From CAZLDI01 sp964558415 (lineage in GTDB: Bacteria > Chloroflexota > Dehalococcoidia > SM23-28-2 > RBG-16-64-32), in assembly GCA_964558415.1 (NCBI GenBank), contig CAZLDI010000027.1, positions 1 to 24,848 of the forward strand: 24,848 bases of DNA, written 5' to 3'. A program made the position numbers and the translations under genes. The notes beneath the pieces were generated by a model, which was not told where the DNA came from, ran no database searches, and saw nothing but the letters and a program-made list of their open reading frames with translations. Numbering within the stretch: the first letter of the stretch is position 1; each line of letters opens with the position of its first letter. Below are positions 7,624 through 16,000 of the stretch, piece after piece.

Positions 7624-8184
7624 CTACCCCGCCCCTTCCAGTTGCTTAGCCCGCGCCTCAACCAGCCCCGGCAACTCGCTCAGCAGGGCGTTCACCAGTC
7701 CTGAAAGCTCCCTGAGCGGCGCGTCCAGCAGGCCGATGAAGCCGGCCAGCGGCGATTGCATCTGCCCCATGAACTGTGCCAGCAGCACCGGTCTCGGCGG
7801 AATACGCACTATATCTCGCAGGTCGGCCGCGCTCAGCACGCGACCGTCCATGTAGCCCCCCCGCAGCGCGAACGCCTGCGGCGCTCCCTGCGCATACCCC
7901 GCCAGCGCCTTCGCTGCCTCAATCGCGTCTCCGTAGCCGATCGCCAGCGCCGTCGGGCCCTCGATGATCTGGCTCAGGTCTTCCTGCTCCGCCTGTTTCG
8001 CAGCCAGCAGAAGCAGAGAGTTCTTCACCACCCTTACCTCGATGCCGCCTTCGCGCAGCTTCCGCCGCAGGTCCTGCATCTCCTGCACGCGCAGACCGCG
8101 GTACTCCGTGCTGGCGATCAGCGTAGCCCGTTCTATACGGCCCTTCAGGTCGGCTACCGCATCCATCTTCTTCTGTGTCGGCAT
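7624..8184 (-). CDS. rplJ: 50S ribosomal protein L10
   Basis: The 186-residue L10 anchors L7/L12 dimers to the ribosome. Family landmarks are MPTQKKMDAVADLKGRIERA, IASTEYRGLRVQEMQDLRRKLR, VVKNSLLLLAA and GPTALAIGYGD. The C-terminal helix that carries L12 dimers is LSGLVNALLSELPGLVEARA. It is 10-20 residues longer than typical L10. The ATG at 8184 has GGAGG 5 nt upstream. The 219-bp gap to rplA holds a structured leader described separately, so L10 autoregulation of rplJ-rplL is expected. Confidence 0.97.
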   Translation of the reverse strand: MPTQKKMDAVADLKGRIERATLIASTEYRGLRVQEMQDLRRKLREGGIEVRVVKNSLLLLAAKQAEQEDLSQIIEGPTALAIGYGDAIEAAKALAGYAQGAPQAFALRGGYMDGRVLSAADLRDIVRIPPRPVLLAQFMGQMQSPLAGFIGLLDAPLRELSGLVNALLSELPGLVEARAKQLEGAG

Positions 8185-8231
8185 AAGCGCCTCCGCTACC
8201 TATCCTTTTCTCGTCCTTGATCGTCGGCGGT

Positions 8232-8268
8232 CCACAACAAAATATCCCTTGCCACAGCAGGCAAGGGA
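8232..8268 (-). terminator. Attenuator-like hairpin before rplJ
   Basis: A perfect 9-bp stem (TCCCTTGCC at 8245-8253, GGCAAGGGA at 8260-8268) with a 6-nt loop is followed on the minus strand by TATTTTGTTG. This is a credible intrinsic terminator within the rplA-rplJ gap, 3' of the L10 leader. Two small UUCG-capped hairpins precede it (8278-8293 and about 8294-8303). It probably sets how many transcripts continue into rplJ-rplL. Confidence 0.6.
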
Positions 8269-8311
8269 CAAACCATCTCAGGCCGAAGCCTGACCCCGAA
8301 GGGCGCTCTGT

Positions 8312-8384
8312 CCTCTCTTACCTCGGCTGGCCTCTCGCTTAGCCCCGCTCTCGGGGAACCGGCTGTCTGCGGCGTTTGGACGCT
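8312..8384 (-). ncRNA. Ribosomal L10 leader (rplJ mRNA autoregulatory element)
   Basis: Read on the minus strand, the region has the hallmarks of the bacterial L10 leader: GCAGACAGCCGG, an internal GC-rich hairpin (CCCCGAGAGCGGGG), and then GCCAGCCGAGGTAAG closing the structure. The known element binds L10-L12 and represses its own mRNA. Its place directly upstream of rplJ and the downstream hairpin fit that role. Boundaries are approximate. Confidence 0.8.
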
Positions 8385-8403
8385 ATTCGATTACGCGAGT
8401 CGA

Positions 8404-9522
8404 TTATACGTTGCTGGCCGCGCTCAGTGAAAGCGTCGCCGTAATGTCCAGCTTGATCGCCGGGCCCATCGTCGTCGTCAGCGTCAGGCTGCGGATGTAC
8501 TGCCCTTTCGCCCCCGACGGCCTCTCGCGCACCACGGCGTCTATCAGCGACGAAAGGTTGTCTATCAGCGCTTCCTCGCTGAAGCTGACTTTGCCCAGCG
8601 GCACATGCACCAGGTTTGTGCGGTCCGTGCGAAACTCCACTCGGCCTTGCTTGGAATCGCGGATCGCCTTCGGTAGGTCTTCCGCTTCAACCACCGTGTT
8701 CGTGCGGGGGTTCGGCATCAACCCGCGCGGGCCCAGGACGCGGCCCAGCCGGCCCACCTTGCCCATCAGTTCCTTCACCGCCAGCGCCACCTCGAAGTCC
8801 ACCCATCCCCCTTCCACCTTCTTGATCAGGTCATCAGCGCCCACGAAGTCGGCTCCGGCCTGCTCCGCCAACCGCGCGCCCTCGCCCTCGGCGAACACCA
8901 GCACTCGCTGGCCTTTGCCCAGGCCGTGCGGCAACACTATCGTCCCGCGCAACTGCTGGTCCGCGTGCCGCGTGTCCAGCCCGGTCCGGATGTGCAGCTC
9001 CACGGACTCGTCGAACTTCGCGTAGGCGATCTCCTTAACCAGCGTAATCGCCTCCTTCGGCTCATACGCCTTCGCTTCCTCAATCTTCTCGACCGCCGCC
9101 GTATATTTCTTGCCTCGCTTCACCATCTTCATCAGGCCGCGCACCGGTACCAGCTTCTGCCGCACGGGATCAGGAGCCACCAGGAATTGCTCCATCGTGA
9201 CGGCGCCCAGAAGCGCCTCCGTACCCGGCTCGCCGAACGTGCACGTGGTTGTGAGCGTCAGCCCGTCCAATTCAAGTGGCACCTCGCCGACATCCAGGTC
9301 CACCTCTGTCCCGTCGGCCAATTCGAAGGTCTGGCGTCTCAGCGGCTCGTGCCCCAGTTCCCGCAGGATCTCCTGCGATACGAGGCTGAACACCGCGCCC
9401 GTGTCTACCAAAGCATCCATCTCCCGAAACGTCTTCCGGTCGGCGCTTCCTACACCTATCTTCACAGTGAAAGTGCCCACGTCACGCCCCTTGCCTCTGG
9501 ACTCCATCTTCTCGCGGACCAT
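8404..9522 (-). CDS. rplA: Ribosomal protein L1 with N-terminal retropepsin-like aspartic protease domain
   Basis: This is one 372-codon frame. Residues about 1-130 form a clan AA aspartic protease domain: GTFTVKIGVG, catalytic ALVDTGAVFSLVS (D40-T41-G42), RRQTFELADGTEV, LLGAVTMEQFLVAPDP and LVPVRGL. Stand-alone relatives in Chloroflexota-like genomes are about this long and, as I recall, end near this point. From M133 (codon at 9126) a complete L1 of 240 residues follows (MVKRGKKYTAAVEKIEEA, LMPNPRTNTVV, KGQYIRSLTL). There is no stop between the parts and no clear ribosome-binding site before the L1 Met. The frame starts 2 nt after the rplK stop. L1 binds 23S rRNA at the E-site stalk. It may act fused, cleave itself, or reflect a sequencing or assembly error that removed a stop. 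Confidence 0.9.
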   Translation of the reverse strand: MVREKMESRGKGRDVGTFTVKIGVGSADRKTFREMDALVDTGAVFSLVSQEILRELGHEPLRRQTFELADGTEVDLDVGEVPLELDGLTLTTTCTFGEPGTEALLGAVTMEQFLVAPDPVRQKLVPVRGLMKMVKRGKKYTAAVEKIEEAKAYEPKEAITLVKEIAYAKFDESVELHIRTGLDTRHADQQLRGTIVLPHGLGKGQRVLVFAEGEGARLAEQAGADFVGADDLIKKVEGGWVDFEVALAVKELMGKVGRLGRVLGPRGLMPNPRTNTVVEAEDLPKAIRDSKQGRVEFRTDRTNLVHVPLGKVSFSEEALIDNLSSLIDAVVRERPSGAKGQYIRSLTLTTTMGPAIKLDITATLSLSAASNV

Positions 9523-9524
9523 CC

Positions 9525-9950
9525 CTACTGACCCACCTCCACGCCCATGCTCCTGGCCGTGCCTTCCACCATCTTCATCGCCATCTCCATGTCGTTCGCG
9601 TTCAGGTCCCGCATCTTCGCCTCAGCGATCTGGCGCACCTGCGCGCGGGTCAACGTTCCCACCTTCTCCCGCTTCTGGGTCGCACTGCCTTTTTCGATCC
9701 CCAGCGCCTTGCGGATCATATCGGACGCCGGCGGCGTCTTCAGGACAAACACGAACGAGCGGTCCTCGTACACCGTTATCTCCACCGGGATAATGCTCCC
9801 GGCCTGACTCGCCGTCCGCTCGTTGTACTCCTTGCAGAACGCCATGATGTTGGCCCCGTGCTGGCCCAGCGCCGGCCCCACAGGCGGCGCCGGCGTGGCC
9901 TGCCCCGCCTGGAGCTGAAGCTTAATGATCGCGCGAATCTTCTTGGCCAT
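9525..9950 (-). CDS. rplK: 50S ribosomal protein L11
   Basis: The 141-residue product is a full-length L11, which shapes the GTPase-associated centre of the large subunit. It shows KLQLQAGQATPAPPVGPALG, GANIMAFCKEYNERT, VFVLKTPPASDMIRKALGI, and the C-terminal RNA-binding domain (TLTRAQVRQIAEAKMRDLNA ending ARSMGVEVG). The start is ATG at 9950. It lies 24 nt after nusG and 2 nt before the fused protease-L1 frame, so it is co-transcribed with both. No distinct L1-binding operator was identified by eye upstream of it. Confidence 0.97.
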   Translation of the reverse strand: MAKKIRAIIKLQLQAGQATPAPPVGPALGQHGANIMAFCKEYNERTASQAGSIIPVEITVYEDRSFVFVLKTPPASDMIRKALGIEKGSATQKREKVGTLTRAQVRQIAEAKMRDLNANDMEMAMKMVEGTARSMGVEVGQ

Positions 9951-9974
9951 CTGACTCTGTCTCTACTCCCGGCC

Positions 9975-10649
9975 CTACAGGCGCTCTACCTGCAGAAAGT
10001 CCAGCTCCACGGGCGTCTCACGTCCGAAGAACGACACCATCACCCGGACCTTTCCCTTCTCTACGTTGATCTCGTCCACAGATCCCACGAAGTCAGCGAA
10101 CGGTCCGTCCGTCACGCGCACGCTTTGCCCCTGCGTAAAGCCCACCTTCACCCGCGGCTCGTCCGCCCGCATCTGCTTGATGATCGACCGCACTTCCGTC
10201 TCTTCCAGGGGCGTGGGCGCAGTGCCCGAACCGACGAACCCCGTGACGCCCGGAGAGTTGCGCACCACCATCCAACCCTTGTTGGACGCGGCCTTGTCCT
10301 GCTCCGAGGCGGCGGTATCATCCTGGCGCAGCGTGATCATCTGCACCAGCACGTACCCCGGGAATATCTTTCGGGGCACCGTGCGCCGCTGTCCTTCCCG
10401 TATCTCAATCTCATCAACCGAAGGCACGACGACTCGGAAGACGAGGTCTGCCGCGTCCATGGACTTGATTCGCTGCTCAAGGTTCGTCTTCACCTTGTCC
10501 TCGTACCCGGAATAGGTGTGCACTACGTACCAGGAACGACCCGCCGCGAACAGTTCGTCTTCAGGGAACCCCTCTCTTTGGGAGCCGTTCGTAGACTCAA
10601 CGGCCGTTTCGTCCGGGGGCTTCGTCGCAGTGCGCTTCTTCTTTGCCAA
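9975..10649 (-). CDS. nusG: Transcription termination/antitermination protein NusG
   Basis: The 224-residue product binds RNA polymerase and links it to Rho or the ribosome. The NGN domain begins SWYVVHTYSGYEDKVKTNLE (from about residue 38) and includes PRKIFPGYVLVQM. The C-terminal KOW domain is QSVRVTDGPFADFVGSVDEI followed by VMVSFFGRETPVELDFLQVE. A 35-residue Lys/Glu/Ser-rich N-terminal extension and a loop (about 110-125, DDTAASEQDKAASN) make it longer than the E. coli protein (181). The start is TTG at 10649, preceded by GGGGGCG. Confidence 0.96.
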   Translation of the reverse strand: MAKKKRTATKPPDETAVESTNGSQREGFPEDELFAAGRSWYVVHTYSGYEDKVKTNLEQRIKSMDAADLVFRVVVPSVDEIEIREGQRRTVPRKIFPGYVLVQMITLRQDDTAASEQDKAASNKGWMVVRNSPGVTGFVGSGTAPTPLEETEVRSIIKQMRADEPRVKVGFTQGQSVRVTDGPFADFVGSVDEINVEKGKVRVMVSFFGRETPVELDFLQVERL

Positions 10650-10658
10650 TTTCGCCCC

Positions 10659-10985
10659 CTACCGCCGCAGCAGCGTTTCGTCTATCAGCCGTCCGAAGCC
10701 GATATCTATCCCGCCCAGGATGGCGCCGGTGATGATCGTCACGATGATCACGACGACCGTTAGATACGTCGTGTCCTCCCGCGACGGCCAGACAACCTTC
10801 CGCAGTTCACTGACGATGTCCGCCAGAAACCGCGGTGGTCGCAGGAAGCCTCTGCGTTCACCGCCACGGCTCCCCCCCGCTGGTGCTGCGGTAGCTGTGC
10901 GCGGAATCACGCGCGGCGGTGCGCCCCCGGCAGCGGTTGCGCCCCGCGCCTGCCGTCGCTGCGCCCGTCTCATCGCGCGGCTCAA
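10659..10985 (-). CDS. secE: Protein translocase subunit SecE
   Basis: The 108-residue product has a basic, Ala/Gly-rich N-terminal tail (about 1-45), the conserved amphipathic segment FLADIVSELRKVVWPSREDT, and one transmembrane helix (about 74-96, VVVIIVTIITGAILGGIDIG). This is the single-span SecE that braces SecY in the membrane. The start is TTG at 10985, with GGAGG 7 nt upstream; an ATG four codons in is the alternative. It sits between rpmG and nusG, the usual order, and ends 9 nt before nusG. Confidence 0.95.
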   Translation of the reverse strand: MSRAMRRAQRRQARGATAAGGAPPRVIPRTATAAPAGGSRGGERRGFLRPPRFLADIVSELRKVVWPSREDTTYLTVVVIIVTIITGAILGGIDIGFGRLIDETLLRR

Positions 10986-11009
10986 TTCATCGCCTCCGGC
11001 ATGAAACCG

Positions 11010-11174
11010 CTATCTCGCTTCGCGCTGCACCCGGTGCATACGGCAGCGCGGGCAGAACTTGCGCAGCTCAATCCGGTCAGGATCGTTGCGGCGGTTCTTC
11101 TGAGTCGTGTACGTCCTCTGCTTGCACTCCGTGCAGGCCAGGTCGATCACCATCCGGTCTTCCTTCTTTGCCAA
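11010..11174 (-). CDS. rpmG: 50S ribosomal protein L33 (zinc-binding form)
   Basis: This is a 54-residue L33 with start TTG at 11174, one base after the tuf stop codon, so its ribosome-binding site (GGAG) lies inside the tuf 3' end. The translation has IDLACTECKQRTYTTQKNRR, then PDRIELRKFCPRC. Cys14, Cys17, Cys41 and Cys44 form the zinc site of the C+ paralogue. The TTG start and the short length are easy to overlook. The order tuf-rpmG-secE-nusG is widely conserved. Confidence 0.95.
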   Translation of the reverse strand: MAKKEDRMVIDLACTECKQRTYTTQKNRRNDPDRIELRKFCPRCRMHRVQREAR

Positions 11175-11175
11175 G

Positions 11176-12375
<1,200 letters not shown>

Positions 12376-12510
12376 ATGGAACTTCCTCCTGTGGTCCTAT
12401 TCTCGCGTATCAGGGGGGTCAGGGTCTGTCCCTCAACCACCCAATCATAGCCTGCCCGCGGGAAACAGGGAACGCCACCCGATTTCCCATAGCCTCTTTC
12501 TGATTTCTCC

Positions 12511-12586
12511 TGGAGCCCACGAGCGGACTCGAACCGCTGACCCCGTTCTTACCAAGAACGTGCTCTACCAACTGAGCTACGTGGGC
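12511..12586 (-). tRNA. tRNA-Thr (anticodon GGT)
   Basis: The acceptor stem GCCCACG/CGTGGGC, D arm (GCTC...GAGC), anticodon loop TTGGTAA with anticodon GGT, T arm AGCGG-TTCGAGT-CCGCT and an encoded 3' CCA are all present. This is the tRNA closest to tuf. Confidence 0.97.
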
Positions 12587-12649
12587 CTGCTATCAGCTCC
12601 CAACTCTCCCTCACTATCCACTGTCAACTGTCAACTACCTATCTAGCTC

Positions 12650-12737
12650 TGGTGGCGGGGGCAGGATTCGAACCTGCGTAGCCCGTCAGGGCGCCGAGTT
12701 TACAGCCCGGTGGTATTAACCGCTCACCCACCCCGCC
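12650..12737 (-). tRNA. tRNA-Tyr (anticodon GTA)
   Basis: This class II tRNA has acceptor GGCGGGG/CCCCGCC, anticodon loop CTGTAAA (GTA), a long variable arm, T loop TTCGAAT and an encoded CCA. The 63-nt spacer to tRNA-Thr(GGT) holds no tRNA, only a small tandem repeat (CTGTCAA twice, about 12621-12634). Confidence 0.97.
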
Positions 12738-12766
12738 AGTATCAGGAGCCGGATCCAGGAGCCGTC

Positions 12767-12796
12767 CTGCTCCTTGCTCCTCTGCTCCTTGCTCCT
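12767..12796. repeat. Two exact 15-bp tandem repeats between tRNA genes
   Basis: CTGCTCCTTGCTCCT occurs twice head to tail, and related GGAGC/GCTCC words fill the rest of the tRNA-Tyr/tRNA-Thr(TGT) spacer (about 12741-12803). It looks like local slippage; no function is evident. Confidence 0.6.
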
Positions 12797-12803
12797 TTCA
12801 CTC

Positions 12804-12878
12804 TGGAGCCGAAGGGGGGATTCGAACCCCCAACCTGACGATTACAAATCGCCTGCGCTACCATTGCGCCACTTCGGC
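12804..12878 (-). tRNA. tRNA-Thr (anticodon TGT)
   Basis: Acceptor GCCGAAG/CTTCGGC, D arm GCGC-AATGGTA-GCGC, anticodon loop TTTGTAA (TGT), T arm GGGGG-TTCGAAT-CCCCC and an encoded CCA are all present. It is the first gene after the promoter at 12961-12988. Confidence 0.97.
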
Positions 12879-12960
12879 CAGGGTTGATCCGCCTCCGGCG
12901 AACCTTGGTCCGCCATCGGCAAACCAAAAAAAGGACGCCCCAACGGAGCGACCATCCGTT

Positions 12961-12988
12961 AGTATAACACCCCTCACCCCTGAGTCAA
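12961..12988 (-). promoter_or_regulatory. Promoter of the tRNA-tuf-ribosomal cluster
   Basis: On the minus strand TTGACT (12983-12988) and TATACT (12961-12966) are 16 bp apart. This near-consensus promoter begins about 85 nt upstream of tRNA-Thr(TGT). The leader between them contains a short AACGGA/TCCGTT hairpin and a run of seven T (about 12927-12960), which could be an attenuating element. Transcription could run through tuf into the ribosomal genes. Confidence 0.7.
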
Positions 12989-13066
12989 TGCACACAGCCC
13001 CCCGATGCCCGCCGAGTGCGCTGCCTGTCTACGCTTTCCTTGTCTCCACTAACTGTCTGCCAGCAG

Positions 13067-16000
13067 CTAAGGGTCCGTGCAGACGGCTCCGCCGAACGCC
13101 CGAGTACCGTTGTAGGGCGGCATCGGCGGGGCCAGGAAGGCGACGTTGCTGAGGTCGACGATGTTGATCCAGGGCATCCCGAACGTCGTGCCGGGTACAA
13201 CGTCGTAGCGAGCGCTGAAGAGGGCGTCGCCGGGCTTGGTGCCGATACGCCGAAACGGCGCTACAAATACCGCGAGATCAGAAATGTTGATCTTATCCTC
13301 GGAGAACCCCGCGGCCGCCGCGAGGTCTGCCGGCCAGTGCGCGCTCGGAGTCGCCGTGCCTCCCGCCTCGCAGCGGCCGAGTGAGCTCGTGCCGGTATTG
13401 AACTCCGCCTCGGAGTACGTGCCGACCAACGCCGGACCCCCCGGACAACCGTCATCCACGGCGGTGTCCATTCCGCCCGCATCGAAGGGGTCGTTGTTCA
13501 CGCCGTTACAGAGGGGAGTCCCCGCCTCCATCGCGTCCGTGTAGCCGTCGCCGTCGTCCTCGTCTTCGCAGGCGTCGCCCAGTGCATCGCCGTCGTAATT
13601 CTCCTGGTTGGCGTTGACGACCGAGATGCAGTTGTCGTGACCGTCGTGCCAGCCGTCGACGTCGCTGTCCGGGGGCGGTACGTGGCCCGGGTCGCCCGGC
13701 GGCACGGCCCCCGGCAGACCGTCCGCGTAGCCGGCCGTGACCTTGATGTCGTAAAGGAGGTGCAGCCAGTCGTTGTAACCGATGAGTGTCTGGAGCGGCG
13801 GGTTGACGGCGCAGCGCACCAGGCCGATGCCGGGCTGCACGCCGAGCGGATCGTTGATCGGCGCCTTCACCGTCGGCGGGTCAAACGGCGGGAAGGAGCT
13901 GCTGTTCCAGTTAATGCCGCCGTCCGCCGAGACCGCCAGGAAGCGGCACTGTACCTGCGGGTCTGCCGGCAGGCTGGGGCTCGGGTCGCCGGGCCCGGTC
14001 CCATCATCATCCGCCAGGGTGTTCCCGTCGTTATCCACGCCGTCGTTGCCGTTCGAGCAGTCCGGATCGGCGAGGTCGATATACGACTGAACGCCGAGCA
14101 GCACCGGATCGTCGTCCTGGGCGGGGACATCGCTGATGTTGTTATAGCAGGTGATACCGCCGGCGCCGTCCTCGCCCGTGTTGGTTACGCCTTCGTACGG
14201 GAAGCGCGTGTAGGCCGTATTCCGCACCACGAGGGGCGCGAACCGGCAATCCGGGTCCCCGAGGTCGATCAGCACGTCGCCGGTCGCGTCGTCGACAGCG
14301 TTGCTGCACGTTCCCGCGGCCTGGCCGTCCTCGGACGTGAGAAAGGCGGTTAGCCCGCCGTCGATCCCGGCCGCTTCGGCGAGCGCGGTCTCGACAAGGC
14401 GGCAGTCGCCGTTGTCCTTGTTGTCGGCGCCGTCCCCGCCACCGTTGTCGACGCCGTCGTCGCACGTCCCGAGGCCGTTGTTGCCGGCCACAGAGCCGTC
14501 CTCTCTGGGCGGCAGCGCCCAGCGGGAGAAGTCCAGCGGGCGCCCGGTGAGCCAGGGGAACGAGAAAGTATAGTTCATGACGCTGAGGTAGTTCGGTTTG
14601 TGGTTGATGTCGCACTGCGAGTCAGGAGCGGCGAGCTTGGCCGGCCCGCCGTGGCAAAGGTTGAGGTTGTGCCCCAGCTCGTGCATGAAGACGCTCTCGT
14701 ATTCGATTGCCGTCAGGTGGTCCCAGGCCGGCGAGCCCAGCGCGATGTAAAAGTCATTGCCGGGCAGCTCACCGCAGCCTGAGACGTTGTCGCCGGCGTC
14801 CGCCATATGACTGGCGATGGCGTAGTGGAAGATCTTCTGTGGCGAATTGAAGTGAACGGCTTTCGCCAGCTCGAAGCTATGGTTGCCCGGCTCGTAGCCC
14901 ACCTGGCCAGTCGTGCACGCTTGACCCGCAGGACAACTGGGATCCGCAGGAATGTCCTCCGGGCCGGCACCGGGTGGCGCAATGTCGATGCCTGAGTCGA
15001 TCTTGCCGTTGTTGTCGTCGTCGTTGCCGTTGTCGCAGTGCTCGCTGGAAAAGTCCAGGTAGTCGGCATGCGCGACCGCCTCGCTGACGAATACGTGGAG
15101 GTTGATCCCGCTACAGTCTGGATCAAGGATGTCCAGTTTCTTGTCGTTAAAGTTATCGAGTCCGTCGTTGCACGTGCCCCGCTTAAAGCCCTCGTTGCGG
15201 CTGGCGTCGTAAGTCGGGTTCAACGGGTTCCCATCCGTATGGCAGTCGCCGTCAGCCGCGTCGATGTTGATGTCCTGGGCGGGATCGTTGTTGACGCCGT
15301 CCGCGCAGGTGCTGATCGCGTCTTCGTTGTCGGTGGCGTTGAGGTTGGCGCCGTCTTTGAAAGCCTTGACGACGCTGCAATCGGGATCGGCCAGGTCGAT
15401 CAGTCCGTCGGGGGGAATGTCGTTGTCGATCTCATCCTCGCAGGAGTAGATACCCAGCGCCCCGCCCTCGATGAAGCCGCCCAGCGGCTTGTGGTTGTGG
15501 CAGTCGGGGTCGGCGCCGTCGATCAGCGCGTCGCCACCGGCCTGATCGAGGCCGTCGTTGCACGCCTGCACCCCGTCCTCCAGGTTCATCGTCGCGTCGT
15601 AGGCCCCTGTGTGGTGGTTAGTGCAATCGGAATCGGCCGCGTCCACCAGCGCGTCGCCTCCTGCCTGGTCAATGCCGTCGTTGCACGTGGTCACACCGTC
15701 CTCGGCGCAGTCCGACGGCAGGTCGTCGTCGGGGATGTGGTCCGGCTCGGCCAGGTCGGCCGGCCCGTTCGCCGGGTCGTGGTCCAGGTCCTTCGGGTCA
15801 TTTGCGTCCGCGGAGCCCGACGTCACGGTGCAGCTCATATAATCGACTTCCACGAAGACGTCGGGGATGTCCGGGTCGACGTCGCAACCCGGGTTGCCGT
15901 CGATATTGAAGCTGAAGTCGATGCCGGCGACGCCGTTCGTATCGATGCCGCAGGTGGCCGCCAACTCGGACGCGTTGCTGATCCCGTCCTTGTCGCTGTC

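Noticed and set aside
12587..12649. A tRNA-Gly gene between tRNA-Tyr and tRNA-Thr(GGT)
   Set aside because: The 63-nt spacer has no acceptor stem, T loop or cloverleaf; it is too short and includes a CTGTCAA tandem repeat.
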